This document shows, one piece after another, positions 27,584-37,035 of a DNA stretch of 64,000 nucleotides. A program made the position numbers and the translations under genes. The stretch covers positions 1 through 64,000 of the forward strand of contig NZ_LMFZ01000010.1 of NCBI RefSeq assembly GCF_001427305.1, read 5' to 3'. Numbering within the stretch: the first letter of the stretch is position 1; each line of letters begins with the position of its first letter. The DNA is from Duganella sp. Root1480D1. Its GTDB lineage: Bacteria; Pseudomonadota; Gammaproteobacteria; Burkholderiales; Burkholderiaceae_D. The notes beneath the pieces are model-generated. The model saw only the letters and a list, made by a program, of their open reading frames with translations, was not told the origin of the DNA and did no database searches.

Positions 27584-28192
27584 ATGAAGAGTAAGTATCT
27601 GTCTGCCGCCGCCGCGCTGCTGTGCGTCGCCGGACTGGCCGCCTGCGGCGGCAAGGGCAATGGCAGCATCCAACTGGGCGTGAACGTGATCGGCATCGAC
27701 CGTACCGGCCTGGTGCTGCAGAACAATGGCGGCGACGACCTGGAAATCACCGGCACCAGCAATGCCCAGTATTTCTTCAAGACCTTGATGGCCCCGGACG
27801 CGCCGTTCAGCGTGACGATCAAGACTACCCCGGACAATGTGAGCTGCGTGCTGGCCAACAATACCGGCAAGATCAATTACTACACCTACCTGCAAAGCAC
27901 CGTGACCTGCACGCCTGACCCGTACCCGCTGGGCGGCACCATCAGCGGCCTGACCGGCAGCGGCCTGGTGCTGGCCAACGGCGCCCAGACGGTGGGCGTG
28001 GCCGCCAACGGCAACTGGCAGTTCGGCAGCCCGATCGGCAACGGCAGCGTATACGGTGTCACCGTGCTGAGCCAGCCGACCAACCAGACCTGCACCGTGA
28101 CCGGCGGCACCAGCGGCAACGGCAGCGGCACCATCAAGGCCGACAAGACGAATATCAATGTCAACTTGACCGTGGTTGTTACCTGCAAATAA
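27584..28192 (+). CDS. Two-repeat lipoprotein, first of a tandem pair
   Basis: 202 residues with signal peptide and lipobox LAAC. The mature protein has two copies of a roughly 85-residue domain with the pattern GLxxxGLVLxNxG ... YxVTVxxQPxxxxCxV ... VTC (for example GGTISGLTGSGLVLANGAQT, LSQPTNQTCTV). The domain is common in exported proteins of Burkholderiales, with conserved Cys pairs that could form disulphides; function unknown. RBS GGAGAATGTGGA fixes the ATG at 27584. The next gene is a paralogue. Confidence 0.75.
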   Translation: MKSKYLSAAAALLCVAGLAACGGKGNGSIQLGVNVIGIDRTGLVLQNNGGDDLEITGTSNAQYFFKTLMAPDAPFSVTIKTTPDNVSCVLANNTGKINYYTYLQSTVTCTPDPYPLGGTISGLTGSGLVLANGAQTVGVAANGNWQFGSPIGNGSVYGVTVLSQPTNQTCTVTGGTSGNGSGTIKADKTNINVNLTVVVTCK

Positions 28193-28204
28193 GAAAGAAT
28201 CCAG

Positions 28205-28783
28205 ATGAAAGCAAAATTCATTGCCGCGGCCCTGCTGGCGGTAGCCCTGGCCGCCTGCGGCGGCAAAGCCAGTTTCGCCATTGGCGGCACCATTTCCGGC
28301 CTGTCCAACAACGGCCTGATCCTGCAAAACAATGGCGGTGACGACCTGGCCGTCAATGCCGGCGCCACCACCTTCAGTTTCCCCAACAGCATCAGCTACG
28401 GCACCGAGTACAAGGTCACCATCAAGCAGCAGCCGGAGCACATGACCTGCGCCGTGATCGGCACCAGCAATATCGGTTCGGCCGGCCACACCACCAGCAT
28501 CAATGTCGGCATTACCTGCGTGCAAAACAGCTATACCCTGGGCGGCACGGTGCAACACCTGACGACCGACGGCCTGGTGCTGGTCAACGGCAGCACCAGC
28601 GGCGGCATCACGGTCGCCAAGGGCGCCACCAGCTTTGTGGTGCCGGGCAGCATCCCGGTCGGCACCGCGTATGGCGTGACCGTACTGACCCAGCCAACCG
28701 GCCAGACTTGCAGCGTGGCCAACGGCAGCGGCGTGATGGGCGACGCCGACCGCGCCAACATCGTGGTGAGCTGCACGCCGTGA
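28205..28783 (+). CDS. Two-repeat lipoprotein, paralogue of the gene upstream
   Basis: 192 residues, lipobox LAAC, again two repeats (GGTISGLSNNGLILQNNGGD and GGTVQHLTTDGLVLVNGSTS) with paired Cys. It starts 12 bases after the first gene and shares the CGGK start of the mature part, so the pair arose by tandem duplication. Function unknown. An intrinsic terminator follows at 28889. Confidence 0.75.
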   Translation: MKAKFIAAALLAVALAACGGKASFAIGGTISGLSNNGLILQNNGGDDLAVNAGATTFSFPNSISYGTEYKVTIKQQPEHMTCAVIGTSNIGSAGHTTSINVGITCVQNSYTLGGTVQHLTTDGLVLVNGSTSGGITVAKGATSFVVPGSIPVGTAYGVTVLTQPTGQTCSVANGSGVMGDADRANIVVSCTP

Positions 28784-28888
28784 TATAAGCAAATGGAATG
28801 ACTGGAATTCCAAAAATAAATTGGAAAGATATGCCGCAACGCAGCATACTTACTCCCGTCTCCTCCACTTCTTAACAGAAATGGATTC

Positions 28889-28918
28889 AGCCCGCTCCCT
28901 GAGCGGGCTTTTTTTTTC
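28889..28918 (+). terminator. Intrinsic terminator after the lipoprotein pair
   Basis: AGCCCGCTC (28889-28897), loop CCT, GAGCGGGCT (28901-28909), then a long T run to 28918. It closes the tandem lipoprotein transcript. The remaining 100 bases to the next gene hold no other obvious signal. Confidence 0.85.
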
Positions 28919-29022
28919 CTCGTCGCCACCTGCGCCGCAGCCGTGCCAGCCTTGATGAGCGCGATATTTGTGAGCTATAGTCGCCTAGTTTCACGACCCA
29001 AGCGGCATAGCCGGAAAAACAT

Positions 29023-30240
29023 ATGACATCAGAAGGCTTCCAGGGCCAACCGGTAAAACTGCTGAATGCAACACAAAAGGCCTACGCGGCGGCATTCTTC
29101 TTCCTTCCCCTGTCCAAGGCATTGCTGTTTATCGCGCTGGGCATCGCCATCATCCTGTTTGCCGCAGGCGGCGGCTTCAGCCACGCCGCACGTTCCTGGC
29201 GCAGCCTGCCCTGGGCCAAGCCGGCGGCCATCCTGGCGCTCCTGCCGGTGCTGTCGCTACTGATCCACCCGGCCGGCCACAAGCCGTTTTCCCAGCTCGA
29301 GAACTGCTACTACTGGGTGATTGCCGTCATGACCTTCCTGGCCGCCAGCCAGGTGCGCGTGCTGCCCTGGATGCGCGCGCTGCTATGCGGGATCTTCGTC
29401 GGCTTTTGCTACGCCCAGCTGCCCTACAAGGGCTGGTGGCCGCTCGACCCGCCGTCCCTGATTGCCAATTACATCCTGTATTCGCAATTCCTGGCCATTG
29501 GCGTGGTCCTGCTGTCGATTCTTTACAAATTTGAGAGCAGCAAGGGCATCCGGGCCGTGTATGCGGCCGGCATCGCCCTGTTCTTCTTCGGCCTGAGCGC
29601 CGGCATGGGGCGCACCGGCATGTGGGTGGTGCTGGTCCTGCTGCCGTTCATCATCACCAACCTGTTCGCCAAGCAGAACCGGGCCAAGGCCGCCCTGCTC
29701 TGCGTGGCGGCCAGCGTGGCCCTGCTGATGGCCCCTAACGTGCAAAAAAGGATCAGGGACGCGGCCAGCGACGTGCAGCTGATGCAGCACAACGTCACGC
29801 AAACCTCGCTCGGCTACCGCCTCGAGATGTGGAAGACGGCCTGGGAAGTGTTCCGCGCCCATCCGCTGGTGGGCGGCGGCCCGACCGGGTTTGAGACCGC
29901 CTGGACCAGCCAGTCCCGGGGCGACGAGGCCAAGTCCTTCGTCGAACCGCACAATGCCTTCCTGTTCTACGCCTCGTTTTACGGCATCTTCGGCCTGCTG
30001 GCCCTGCTCTGGCTATATGGCGCGCTGCTCTGGACCGGCTGGCAGCAGCGCCGCTCGTTCGAGGGCCGCATCGTGTTTGCGTTTGCCCTGGTGCTGGTGT
30101 TGTGCAGCTTTACCAACACCGTGTTCATGGGGGCGGTCAGCCGTTCCTGGGTGATGATGTTCATCGGCCTGCAGGGCGCCCTGCTGTATGCCGCATCCGC
30201 GCCGGCCGCGGCACGCAAGTTGAAGGCAACCACCGCTTGA
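29023..30240 (+). CDS. O-antigen ligase-family membrane protein
   Basis: 405 residues, about ten membrane segments. The large periplasmic loop carries GYRLEMWKTAWEVFRAHPLV and GGGPTGFETAW, typical of Wzy_C/WaaL ligases, and EPHNAFLFYASFYGIFG with the conserved His. It probably joins O-antigen or another glycan to lipid A-core; Wzy-type polymerase is the alternative. It is coupled to a glycosyltransferase by a TTGA overlap, which supports a role in LPS. Confidence 0.85.
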   Translation: MTSEGFQGQPVKLLNATQKAYAAAFFFLPLSKALLFIALGIAIILFAAGGGFSHAARSWRSLPWAKPAAILALLPVLSLLIHPAGHKPFSQLENCYYWVIAVMTFLAASQVRVLPWMRALLCGIFVGFCYAQLPYKGWWPLDPPSLIANYILYSQFLAIGVVLLSILYKFESSKGIRAVYAAGIALFFFGLSAGMGRTGMWVVLVLLPFIITNLFAKQNRAKAALLCVAASVALLMAPNVQKRIRDAASDVQLMQHNVTQTSLGYRLEMWKTAWEVFRAHPLVGGGPTGFETAWTSQSRGDEAKSFVEPHNAFLFYASFYGIFGLLALLWLYGALLWTGWQQRRSFEGRIVFAFALVLVLCSFTNTVFMGAVSRSWVMMFIGLQGALLYAASAPAAARKLKATTA

Positions 30241-31331
30241 AACCAGAAAAACTCCACCTGCTGTTCATCTGCCCGACCGTGGCCGGCTATATTGGCGGCA
30301 CCGAAACGGTGGTCAGCCAGTTCTGCCAGCGCCTGCGGCACAAGGCCCGGATTACGCTGCTGAGCGGCGCGCCGGCCGCCGGCCGCAAGCGCCTGTTCGA
30401 CGTCGAGGGCGTCGAGTTGCTCACGCTGCCGTTTATCGCGCGCGACTCCAAGCTCAACCGCGTGCTCAGCAAACTCCTGATGACCAGCCGCTTCAAGATC
30501 GAGAGTTACAGCTTTTTCAGGGAGCTCGGGAAATCCGGCATCGAGCTGTCGCGCTACGACCGCATCGTGACGTTCTATGAAGCCGATGCCTACCTGCTGT
30601 CGAAGCGCTACCCCGCCTTGCGTGAGCGCTTGCGCCATTTCCTGCCCGGGGTATCGATGCGCGGATTCTTCCGCCAGGTGCCGGCCAAGGACGTGTTTTA
30701 CCTGGGCTACCGGGCGGCGCAGAAGACCCGGCGCAAATGGGGCCTGGAAATCCAGTCGCTGCCGCTGGGCGTCGACGATGCGTTTTTCCCGGCCGGCCCG
30801 CCGCCCTACCCGGGCGCCAAGCGCTTGCTGTACATCGGCCGCCTGGATGGCAGCAAGAACGTGGATTGGCTGGCCGATTTCTTCCTGCAAAGCGGCCTGG
30901 CCCGGCAAGGCTACCACCTCGATATCGTGGGCGACGGTCCGCTGCTGGCCAGCATGCTGGCGAGGTACGGGCAGGAGCCCAGCATGACGTTCCACGGCCG
31001 CCAGCGCCAGGACGCAGTGATAGGCATCCTGCGCCAAGCCTTCCTGCTGCTGCATCCGACCGAGCTGGAGAGTTTTGGCCTGACCATCCTGGAAGGGATG
31101 GCGGCCGGGATTCCGGTACTGACGCACGGACTCGACAGCATCAAGGTCTGGGCCAAGGACCATCCGCGCTACCCGGCGCACCTGGATGCCGCGGCCTGGC
31201 GCAGCGAGATCCTGAAATTCGAACAGCCGGACTACTGGCGCAGCGTCAGCGAAGCCAGCCTGGAGTACGCCAAAGCCTTCACCTGGGACCGCGTGGCCGA
31301 CCAGGTGCTGGAACTGACCGCCGCCCGCTAA
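30237..31331 (+). CDS. GT4-family glycosyltransferase
   Basis: 364 residues. The first domain begins with LHLLFICPTVAGYIGGTETV; the second has LLYIGRLDGSKNVDWLADFF and the donor-binding ELESFGLTILEGMAAGIPVL with the E-x7-E motif of GT4 retaining enzymes. It is cytoplasmic and probably adds a core-oligosaccharide sugar. Start is a TTG (30237-30239) overlapping the ligase TGA; there is no nearby ATG. Upstream in-frame codons lie inside the ligase gene. Confidence 0.88.
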   Translation: MKPEKLHLLFICPTVAGYIGGTETVVSQFCQRLRHKARITLLSGAPAAGRKRLFDVEGVELLTLPFIARDSKLNRVLSKLLMTSRFKIESYSFFRELGKSGIELSRYDRIVTFYEADAYLLSKRYPALRERLRHFLPGVSMRGFFRQVPAKDVFYLGYRAAQKTRRKWGLEIQSLPLGVDDAFFPAGPPPYPGAKRLLYIGRLDGSKNVDWLADFFLQSGLARQGYHLDIVGDGPLLASMLARYGQEPSMTFHGRQRQDAVIGILRQAFLLLHPTELESFGLTILEGMAAGIPVLTHGLDSIKVWAKDHPRYPAHLDAAAWRSEILKFEQPDYWRSVSEASLEYAKAFTWDRVADQVLELTAAR

Positions 31332-31333
31332 GG

Positions 31334-31402
31334 TGAAAGTCGGGGTCAGCTCCGGCAATCGGACACTTTGTGTCCGATTGCCGGAGCTGACCCCGACTTT
31401 CA
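31334..31402. repeat. Perfect 33-bp-arm gene-end palindrome
   Basis: Arms 31334-31366 and 31370-31402 are perfect inverted repeats around TTT. The arms begin TGAAAGTCGGGGTCAGCTCC. It fills the 68-bp gap between the glycosyltransferase (stop 31331) and rsmA. The TCA at 31400-31402 is the rsmA stop (TGA on the minus strand), and both element ends read TGA outward-in. It would form a very stable hairpin in either transcript. Confidence 0.9.
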
Positions 31403-32170
31403 AACCGGCAGGTTGGCCAGCGCCACGTAGGCTTCCACCGGGACCGCTTCCGGCCGGTCTTGCGGATTGATGCCGGCCGCCACCAGCTGCGCTTCGGTGA
31501 ACATGCCGGCCACGCAGTTGCGGATCACCTTGCGGCGCTGCGAAAAGGCTTTCTGCACCACGGCTTCCAGCCGCGCCTGGTCGCAGGCCAGCGGCTTTTC
31601 GATCGGGATCATGCGCACGATGGCCGAATCGACTTTCGGCGGCGGGTCGAAGGCGTCCGGCGGCACGATGAACAGCATGGCCATGCGGTAGCGCCACTGC
31701 AGCATCACCGACAGTCGGCTATAGGCCTTGGTGCCCGGCTCGGCCACCATGCGTTCCACCACTTCCTTTTGCAGCATGAAATGCTGGTCTTGCACGACGG
31801 GCGCGAACTCGGCCAGGTGGAACAGCAGCGGCGACGAAATGTTGTACGGCAGGTTGCCCACCACGCGCAGCTTTTTCCCTTCCGGCACCGGAATGTAGCC
31901 GAAGTCGAATTTCAGCGCGTCGCCGGCGTGGATGGTCAGCTTTTCGCGCGGGTAGCGCTGTTCCAGGCGCGCCACCAGGTCGCGGTCCAGCTCCACCACG
32001 TGCATGTGCGGCAGGGACTTGAGCAGCAGGTCGGTCATGGCGGCCAGGCCGGGGCCGATTTCCACCATGGTGTCGCCGGCGGCCGGCGCGATGGAATCGA
32101 TGATGTCGCCGAGGACGCGGTCGTCCTGCAGGAAGTTCTGGCCGAAGCGTTTGCGGGCAATGTGTTTCAT
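31400..32170 (-). CDS. rsmA: 16S rRNA dimethyladenosine transferase RsmA (KsgA)
   Basis: 256 residues. [15 protein letters not shown] at the N-terminus, SAM motif [11 protein letters not shown] and catalytic NLPYNISSP are diagnostic. It dimethylates A1518 and A1519 of 16S rRNA. It is last in lptD-surA-pdxA-rsmA, a classic order, and its stop codon is part of the palindrome. Confidence 0.97.
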   Translation of the reverse strand: MKHIARKRFGQNFLQDDRVLGDIIDSIAPAAGDTMVEIGPGLAAMTDLLLKSLPHMHVVELDRDLVARLEQRYPREKLTIHAGDALKFDFGYIPVPEGKKLRVVGNLPYNISSPLLFHLAEFAPVVQDQHFMLQKEVVERMVAEPGTKAYSRLSVMLQWRYRMAMLFIVPPDAFDPPPKVDSAIVRMIPIEKPLACDQARLEAVVQKAFSQRRKVIRNCVAGMFTEAQLVAAGINPQDRPEAVPVEAYVALANLPV

Positions 32171-32182
32171 GTTCTGTCTTTC

Positions 32183-33253
32183 TTATTGGCTGGCCGGGTT
32201 GGCCTGCACCATCTGCAGCGCCGCTTGCAGCGCGGCCTGCATGCTGGAGCAGTCGGCGCGGCCCAGGCCTTGCGCCGCCAGGTCGAGCGCGGTGCCGTGG
32301 TCGACCGAGGTGCGGATCAGCGGCAGGCCGAGCGTGATGTTGATCCCGTGGCCGAAGGTGGCGTACTTCAGCACAGGCAAACCCTGGTCGTGGTACATGG
32401 CCAGCACGCAGTCGGCGTCTTTCAGGTATTTGTGCTGGAACAGGGTGTCGGCCGGGTACGGGCCGCGCGCGTCGATGCCGCGCGTCCGGGCCGCTTCCAG
32501 CGCGGGTGTGATGGTGTCGATTTCTTCGCGGCCCAGGTAGCCGTTTTCGCCGGCGTGCGGGTTCAGGCCCGCCACCAGGATGCGCGGCGCGGCGATGCCG
32601 AACTTGCCGCGCAAGTCGGCGTCGATGATGTCCAGCGTTTGCGCCAGGCTCTTTTGCGTGAGCGCGGCGCTGACGTCTTTCAGCGGCAGATGGGTGGTGG
32701 CCAGGGCCACGCGTAACGGCATGCCGTTGGCATCGCCGGCCAGCATCATCACCACGCGCGCGGTGCCGGTCTGCTCGGCAAAATATTCGGTATGGCCGGA
32801 GAACGGCACGCCGGCGTCGTTGATGGTGGATTTCTGCACCGGCGCGGTGGCTACCGCTTCGAACCAGCCGGCGCGGATGCCTTCAATGGCGGCGTCCAGC
32901 GTGGACAGCACGTAGCGGCCGTTTTCCTTGTCCAGCACGCCGGGCTGCACGTGGGCGCCGAGCGGGATGTCCAGCGCGCACAGGCGGTCGGCGCCGAAGT
33001 GCGGCAGGCCGGCATTGCGCGCCGCCATGGTGGTGACGGCGCTGATGCGGATCTCGGGGTCGATGGCCGATGCAGTCATGGCCAGGAAGGCGGCATCGCC
33101 CACCAGCACCGCATTGACCTGGTGCCGCATGGCCCATGCCGCCCGGATGGCGATTTCCGGCCCGATGCCGGCCGGTTCGCCGGTGGTGATTGCAATGACC
33201 GGACGGACTCCGGGGCGCACACCTGGGCGCCGTGCTTGCAGGTTGGCGCTCAT
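32183..33253 (-). CDS. pdxA: 4-hydroxythreonine-4-phosphate dehydrogenase
   Basis: 356 residues. [20 protein letters not shown] starts the fold, and [16 protein letters not shown] with metal-binding His is diagnostic of PdxA, which acts in pyridoxal-phosphate synthesis. It is 16 bases downstream of surA and 12 bases upstream of rsmA. Confidence 0.96.
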   Translation of the reverse strand: MSANLQARRPGVRPGVRPVIAITTGEPAGIGPEIAIRAAWAMRHQVNAVLVGDAAFLAMTASAIDPEIRISAVTTMAARNAGLPHFGADRLCALDIPLGAHVQPGVLDKENGRYVLSTLDAAIEGIRAGWFEAVATAPVQKSTINDAGVPFSGHTEYFAEQTGTARVVMMLAGDANGMPLRVALATTHLPLKDVSAALTQKSLAQTLDIIDADLRGKFGIAAPRILVAGLNPHAGENGYLGREEIDTITPALEAARTRGIDARGPYPADTLFQHKYLKDADCVLAMYHDQGLPVLKYATFGHGINITLGLPLIRTSVDHGTALDLAAQGLGRADCSSMQAALQAALQMVQANPASQ

Positions 33254-33269
33254 GGTGTCCCCCGCCTGC

Positions 33270-34658
33270 TTATTTCAGCGATTCGTCGCGGAATTCGACG
33301 TAGGCGCGGTCGCGCACCTGGCGCTGCCAGTCTTCCACCGCTTCCACCAGCTTGCGCTCGCGCAGGGCGTTGCGGGCGGCGGCGCGCTGCTTCTCTTTCG
33401 AGACGTCGTCCGATTTACGCTCCAGCACTTCGATCAGGTGGTAGCCGAAGGAGGTTTCCACCGGCTCGGATACCTGGCCTAGCTTCAGGCCGTTCATGGC
33501 CTGCTCGAATTCCGGCACGGTGTCGCCCGGGTACAGCCAGCCCATGTCGCCGCCCTTGTTTGCGCTGCTGTCGTTGGAGAACAGGCGCGCCAGTTCCTCG
33601 AACTTGGCGGCCTTGTTGTCCAGGCGCTCCTTCAGTTCCAGCAGCTTGCGCTTGGCGTCGGCCGCGCTCATGGTCGGCGTCACCTTCAGCAGGATGTGGC
33701 GGGCGTGGGTCTGCTGCACGGTTTCCTGCGCGGCCGCATCGGCCATGCTGCGCTTGTCGACCAGCTTCAGGATGTGGAAGCCGGCCGCGCTCTTGATGAT
33801 CGGGGTGTTCTGGCCCGGCTTCAGCTTGTTGAGCGCTTCGGCGAAGATCGGCGGCAGCGCGCTGCCCGGGCGCCAGCCGACGGCGCCGCCCTCCAGCGCG
33901 TCGGAAGCGTCGGAATAGGTGGCAGCCATCTTGGCGAAGTCGGCGCCGGTGCGCAGCTGGCGCAGCACTTCCTCGGCGCGCTTCTGGCGCTGGCCGATCA
34001 CGTCCGCCGAAGCGTTTTCCGGGATACGCACCATGATCTGCGAGATATTCAGCTCGAACTGCTCGGAGGCAGCCGCTTTTTCGGCAGCGATGAAGTTGTC
34101 CACTTCCGCTTCGCCGATGGTGATCTTGTTGTCGACCTCATATTCGCGCAGGCGCTGCATGATGATCTCTTCGCGGATCTCTTCGCGGAAGGAAGAGAAG
34201 GTGGTGCCTTCCTTCTCCATCTGGTTGCGCAACTGCTGCACCGTCATCTTCTGCTGTTCGGCGATGCGGGCGATGGCGCGGTCGAGCATGTTGTCGTCGA
34301 CCCGCACGCCCATTTCCTTGGCCAACTGGAGCTGGGCGCGTTCCACGATAATGCGTTCCAGCACCTGCTTGCGCAGTTCGGCGCTGTCGGGCAAGGCCAG
34401 TTTCTGCTGCTGCATGCGGGCCACGATGTTGGCCACGCGTTCGTTCAGTTCGCGCTGGGTGATCACTTCATCGTTGACGATCACGGCGATGGCGTCGATC
34501 GGCGCGTTGGCCGACTGGCCAGGCGGCGTGAAGCCCTTCGATGGCGCCGCCTTGGCGGCGGCCGGCGCGGCCGGCTTGGCAGTCTTGGCGTCCTGCGCCA
34601 GGACCGGGACGGCAAGGGAAGCACACAGCAGGGCAACAGCTAATTTGATCGGGTGCAT
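33270..34658 (-). CDS. surA: Periplasmic chaperone and peptidyl-prolyl isomerase SurA
   Basis: About 462 residues. Signal peptide ([20 protein letters not shown]), N-terminal chaperone domain ([20 protein letters not shown]), then two parvulin domains ([14 protein letters not shown] and [16 protein letters not shown]). It escorts outer-membrane proteins to BAM. An in-frame ATG at 34673 would add five residues; neither start has a strong ribosome-binding site. lptD ends 27 bases before 34673. Confidence 0.95.
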   Translation of the reverse strand: MHPIKLAVALLCASLAVPVLAQDAKTAKPAAPAAAKAAPSKGFTPPGQSANAPIDAIAVIVNDEVITQRELNERVANIVARMQQQKLALPDSAELRKQVLERIIVERAQLQLAKEMGVRVDDNMLDRAIARIAEQQKMTVQQLRNQMEKEGTTFSSFREEIREEIIMQRLREYEVDNKITIGEAEVDNFIAAEKAAASEQFELNISQIMVRIPENASADVIGQRQKRAEEVLRQLRTGADFAKMAATYSDASDALEGGAVGWRPGSALPPIFAEALNKLKPGQNTPIIKSAAGFHILKLVDKRSMADAAAQETVQQTHARHILLKVTPTMSAADAKRKLLELKERLDNKAAKFEELARLFSNDSSANKGGDMGWLYPGDTVPEFEQAMNGLKLGQVSEPVETSFGYHLIEVLERKSDDVSKEKQRAAARNALRERKLVEAVEDWQRQVRDRAYVEFRDESLK

Positions 34659-34699
34659 ATCTGAAACGCTCATGTATCAGTGTGGAGGAAATCGAAAGC

Positions 34700-36937
34700 T
34701 TAACGCACGCCTTCATTGACGCGACGATAGCCAGGGATGCTGTTTTTCAGCACCTCCAGCGGGTTGCCGAGACCGAGTTTGGACAAGCCGTTCAACTCCA
34801 GCTGGAAGAAGAACTGGGTCGAGGTTTTCTTGGCGGTGGTGACGAAGCGCTGCGCGCCCATGCGGAATACCCAGCAATCGCAGTTGTATTCCAGGCCCAC
34901 CACACTTTCCAGCATCTTGTGTTCGCGCAGCGAGTACGACACGCGGCCCACGCCGAACCACTTGTCCGACAACGGCCACTGGGTCGACAGGTCGGCATTC
35001 TTGAAGCTGTCGCGCACATAGCGGTAGCCGGCGTTGATCACCTTGTAGGTGCCCGGCGTGTACTGCAGCGACATATTCGAGGTGGTGACCTTGCTGGTGC
35101 TCGGGTTGTACTGCACCAGGCTGTCGATGCCCCAGGAATTGGAGATGCGGCCAGTGGCCGCCAGCAGCAGGTCGGAACGGGTGCTGTTGACCGGCGTCGA
35201 ATTGTCGATCTGCACGCGCTGGTCGGCGAAGTAGAAGCGCTGGCCGAACGCCAGGCGCAGGCGTTCCGCGCCACTCGATTCCAGGAAGCGCGACACCACG
35301 GCCGCCGTCACCTGGTTGGCGTCGCCGATGCGGTCGGAGCCGACGAAGCGGTTCTCGCTGAAAATCTGCGAGAAGTTGAAGGTGGCCGGCGCGGTGTCGA
35401 AGTTCGGGAACTGATCCTGCTTGCGGTACGGCGTATAGACGTAGAACAGGCGCGGCTCCAGGGTCTGGGTCAGCTTCTTGCCGCCAAACTTGGTGTCGCG
35501 TTCGAAGATCAGGCCCGAGTCGAGCGAGAAGGTCGGCACCGCGCGCTGCAGCGAGCGCGACGGGTCGGTGCCGAAGGCATCAAGCTGGTAGGCGCTGGCG
35601 TTCAGCATCACTTTCGGCGTCACGAAATACGAGGTGCCGATGATCGGGTAGCTGACCTGCGGCACCACCACCATGCGGTTGCCCTTGATCAGGTCCGGGT
35701 GCCAGAAGCGGGTCAGCTCCGAGTCGAGCTGCCAGTCGAAGCCGCCGACGTCATAGCGCGCCGCGTGCAGGTTGATGGCCGGCAGGCGGTCGTAGGGGCG
35801 CGACACGAACAGCGTCGGGTCGGCAGGCCAGCCCGGATCCTGCAGCACGTGGTACTTCTGGGCGCGCGCGGTCAGGCTCCAGAATTCGCCGCCGTAGTCG
35901 GTGCGCAGTTCCTTCAGCAACTGACGCTCGGACGACGAAGCCACCGTCTTGGAGAAGTCGTTCGGGTAGTTGTTGTCCGAAGCGGCGCGCAGGTTCCAGC
36001 CAAAGGTCCAGTCCTTGGCCAGGTTTTGCGTATGCACGGTTTGCAGTTGCCAGCGGTCGCGGTTGGCCTCCTTGTCGTTCGGCAGGTACTCGACCAGGGT
36101 GCGGCCTTCGTAATAGTTGCCGGCATCGGTTTCGCCGATATAGCGGCCAACGGCGCCCAGTTGCATGCCGCGCCGCGAGATATAGCGCGGGTACAGCGTC
36201 AGGTCGCGGTTGGGCGCGATATTGAAGTAGTACGGCACCAGCAGCTCGGCCCCGCCGCGCGAGGAATAGGACGGGGTCGGCGGCAGCCAGCCGGAGCGGC
36301 GCGCGCCCGACAGCGAGAACGACATGGCCGGCGTGCCCAGGATCGGCACGTCCTTGAAGTAGATCAGGGTGGCGCCGGCGGTGCCGACATCGCGGCCCTG
36401 GTCCAGGTTGAGCGAACGCGCCTTCACGTACCAGTCCGGGTTGGGGCCCTGGCAGGTACTGTAGGTGCCGTCCACCACCTGGGCTTCATCCTCGTTCAGG
36501 AAGTTGATGCGCTGCGCCTTGCCCTGGGCATTGTTGGTTTCGAGCTGGTAGGTCGGCTGCAGGGCGTAACCGCGCGCCGTTTCCAGGTTCAGCTTCAGTT
36601 CATCGGCCGTGTAATAGTCGCCGAAACGCCACAGGCGCACATTGCCCTTGGCCTCCAGTTCCTGTTCGACCTGCTGGAAGCTGGCCGAGTCGGCGGTCAC
36701 GCGCGTCTTGTCGTGCACGACTTCCACGTCGCGCAGCAGGCGCAAGTCGCGCTCCGGGCGACCGGACATGTCTTCGGCGCGTACAGTGGTTGGAGCATTC
36801 TTGTCTTCCACATGCGGCGGGCGTTTGGCCGCGGCATGCGACTGTGCATGGGCGGACATCGCCGTAGTGGCGGCGGCAATGGCGGTCAAGGCGAACGCCC
36901 AGCGCTTGGAGTTGGGGGGTGCCAGGAACCGGGTCAT
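34700..36937 (-). CDS. lptD: LPS-assembly protein LptD
   Basis: 745 residues. Signal peptide (to MSAHAQ), then the OstA jellyroll (TTVRAEDMSGRPERDLRLLR) and a large C-terminal beta-barrel. Cys in GTYSTCQGP and in YNCDCWVFRMG match the disulphide pairs required in LptD. It works with LptE (16105-16746) to place LPS in the outer leaflet. It heads the operon to rsmA and is divergent from amgK; TATAAT on its strand lies at 36989-36994. Confidence 0.96.
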   Translation of the reverse strand: MTRFLAPPNSKRWAFALTAIAAATTAMSAHAQSHAAAKRPPHVEDKNAPTTVRAEDMSGRPERDLRLLRDVEVVHDKTRVTADSASFQQVEQELEAKGNVRLWRFGDYYTADELKLNLETARGYALQPTYQLETNNAQGKAQRINFLNEDEAQVVDGTYSTCQGPNPDWYVKARSLNLDQGRDVGTAGATLIYFKDVPILGTPAMSFSLSGARRSGWLPPTPSYSSRGGAELLVPYYFNIAPNRDLTLYPRYISRRGMQLGAVGRYIGETDAGNYYEGRTLVEYLPNDKEANRDRWQLQTVHTQNLAKDWTFGWNLRAASDNNYPNDFSKTVASSSERQLLKELRTDYGGEFWSLTARAQKYHVLQDPGWPADPTLFVSRPYDRLPAINLHAARYDVGGFDWQLDSELTRFWHPDLIKGNRMVVVPQVSYPIIGTSYFVTPKVMLNASAYQLDAFGTDPSRSLQRAVPTFSLDSGLIFERDTKFGGKKLTQTLEPRLFYVYTPYRKQDQFPNFDTAPATFNFSQIFSENRFVGSDRIGDANQVTAAVVSRFLESSGAERLRLAFGQRFYFADQRVQIDNSTPVNSTRSDLLLAATGRISNSWGIDSLVQYNPSTSKVTTSNMSLQYTPGTYKVINAGYRYVRDSFKNADLSTQWPLSDKWFGVGRVSYSLREHKMLESVVGLEYNCDCWVFRMGAQRFVTTAKKTSTQFFFQLELNGLSKLGLGNPLEVLKNSIPGYRRVNEGVR

Positions 36938-37035
36938 GGGTGGGGCGCGAGAAACACCATAAAGGCGATTTTTTAATGTGAATCCCTTATTATATGGGAA
37001 TCTTTACCACTCACCGGATTTCGCAGGCTGCTTTA

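Noticed and set aside
34682-36976. Long plus-strand frame opposite lptD
   Set aside because: No family features; lptD on the other strand is unmistakable.
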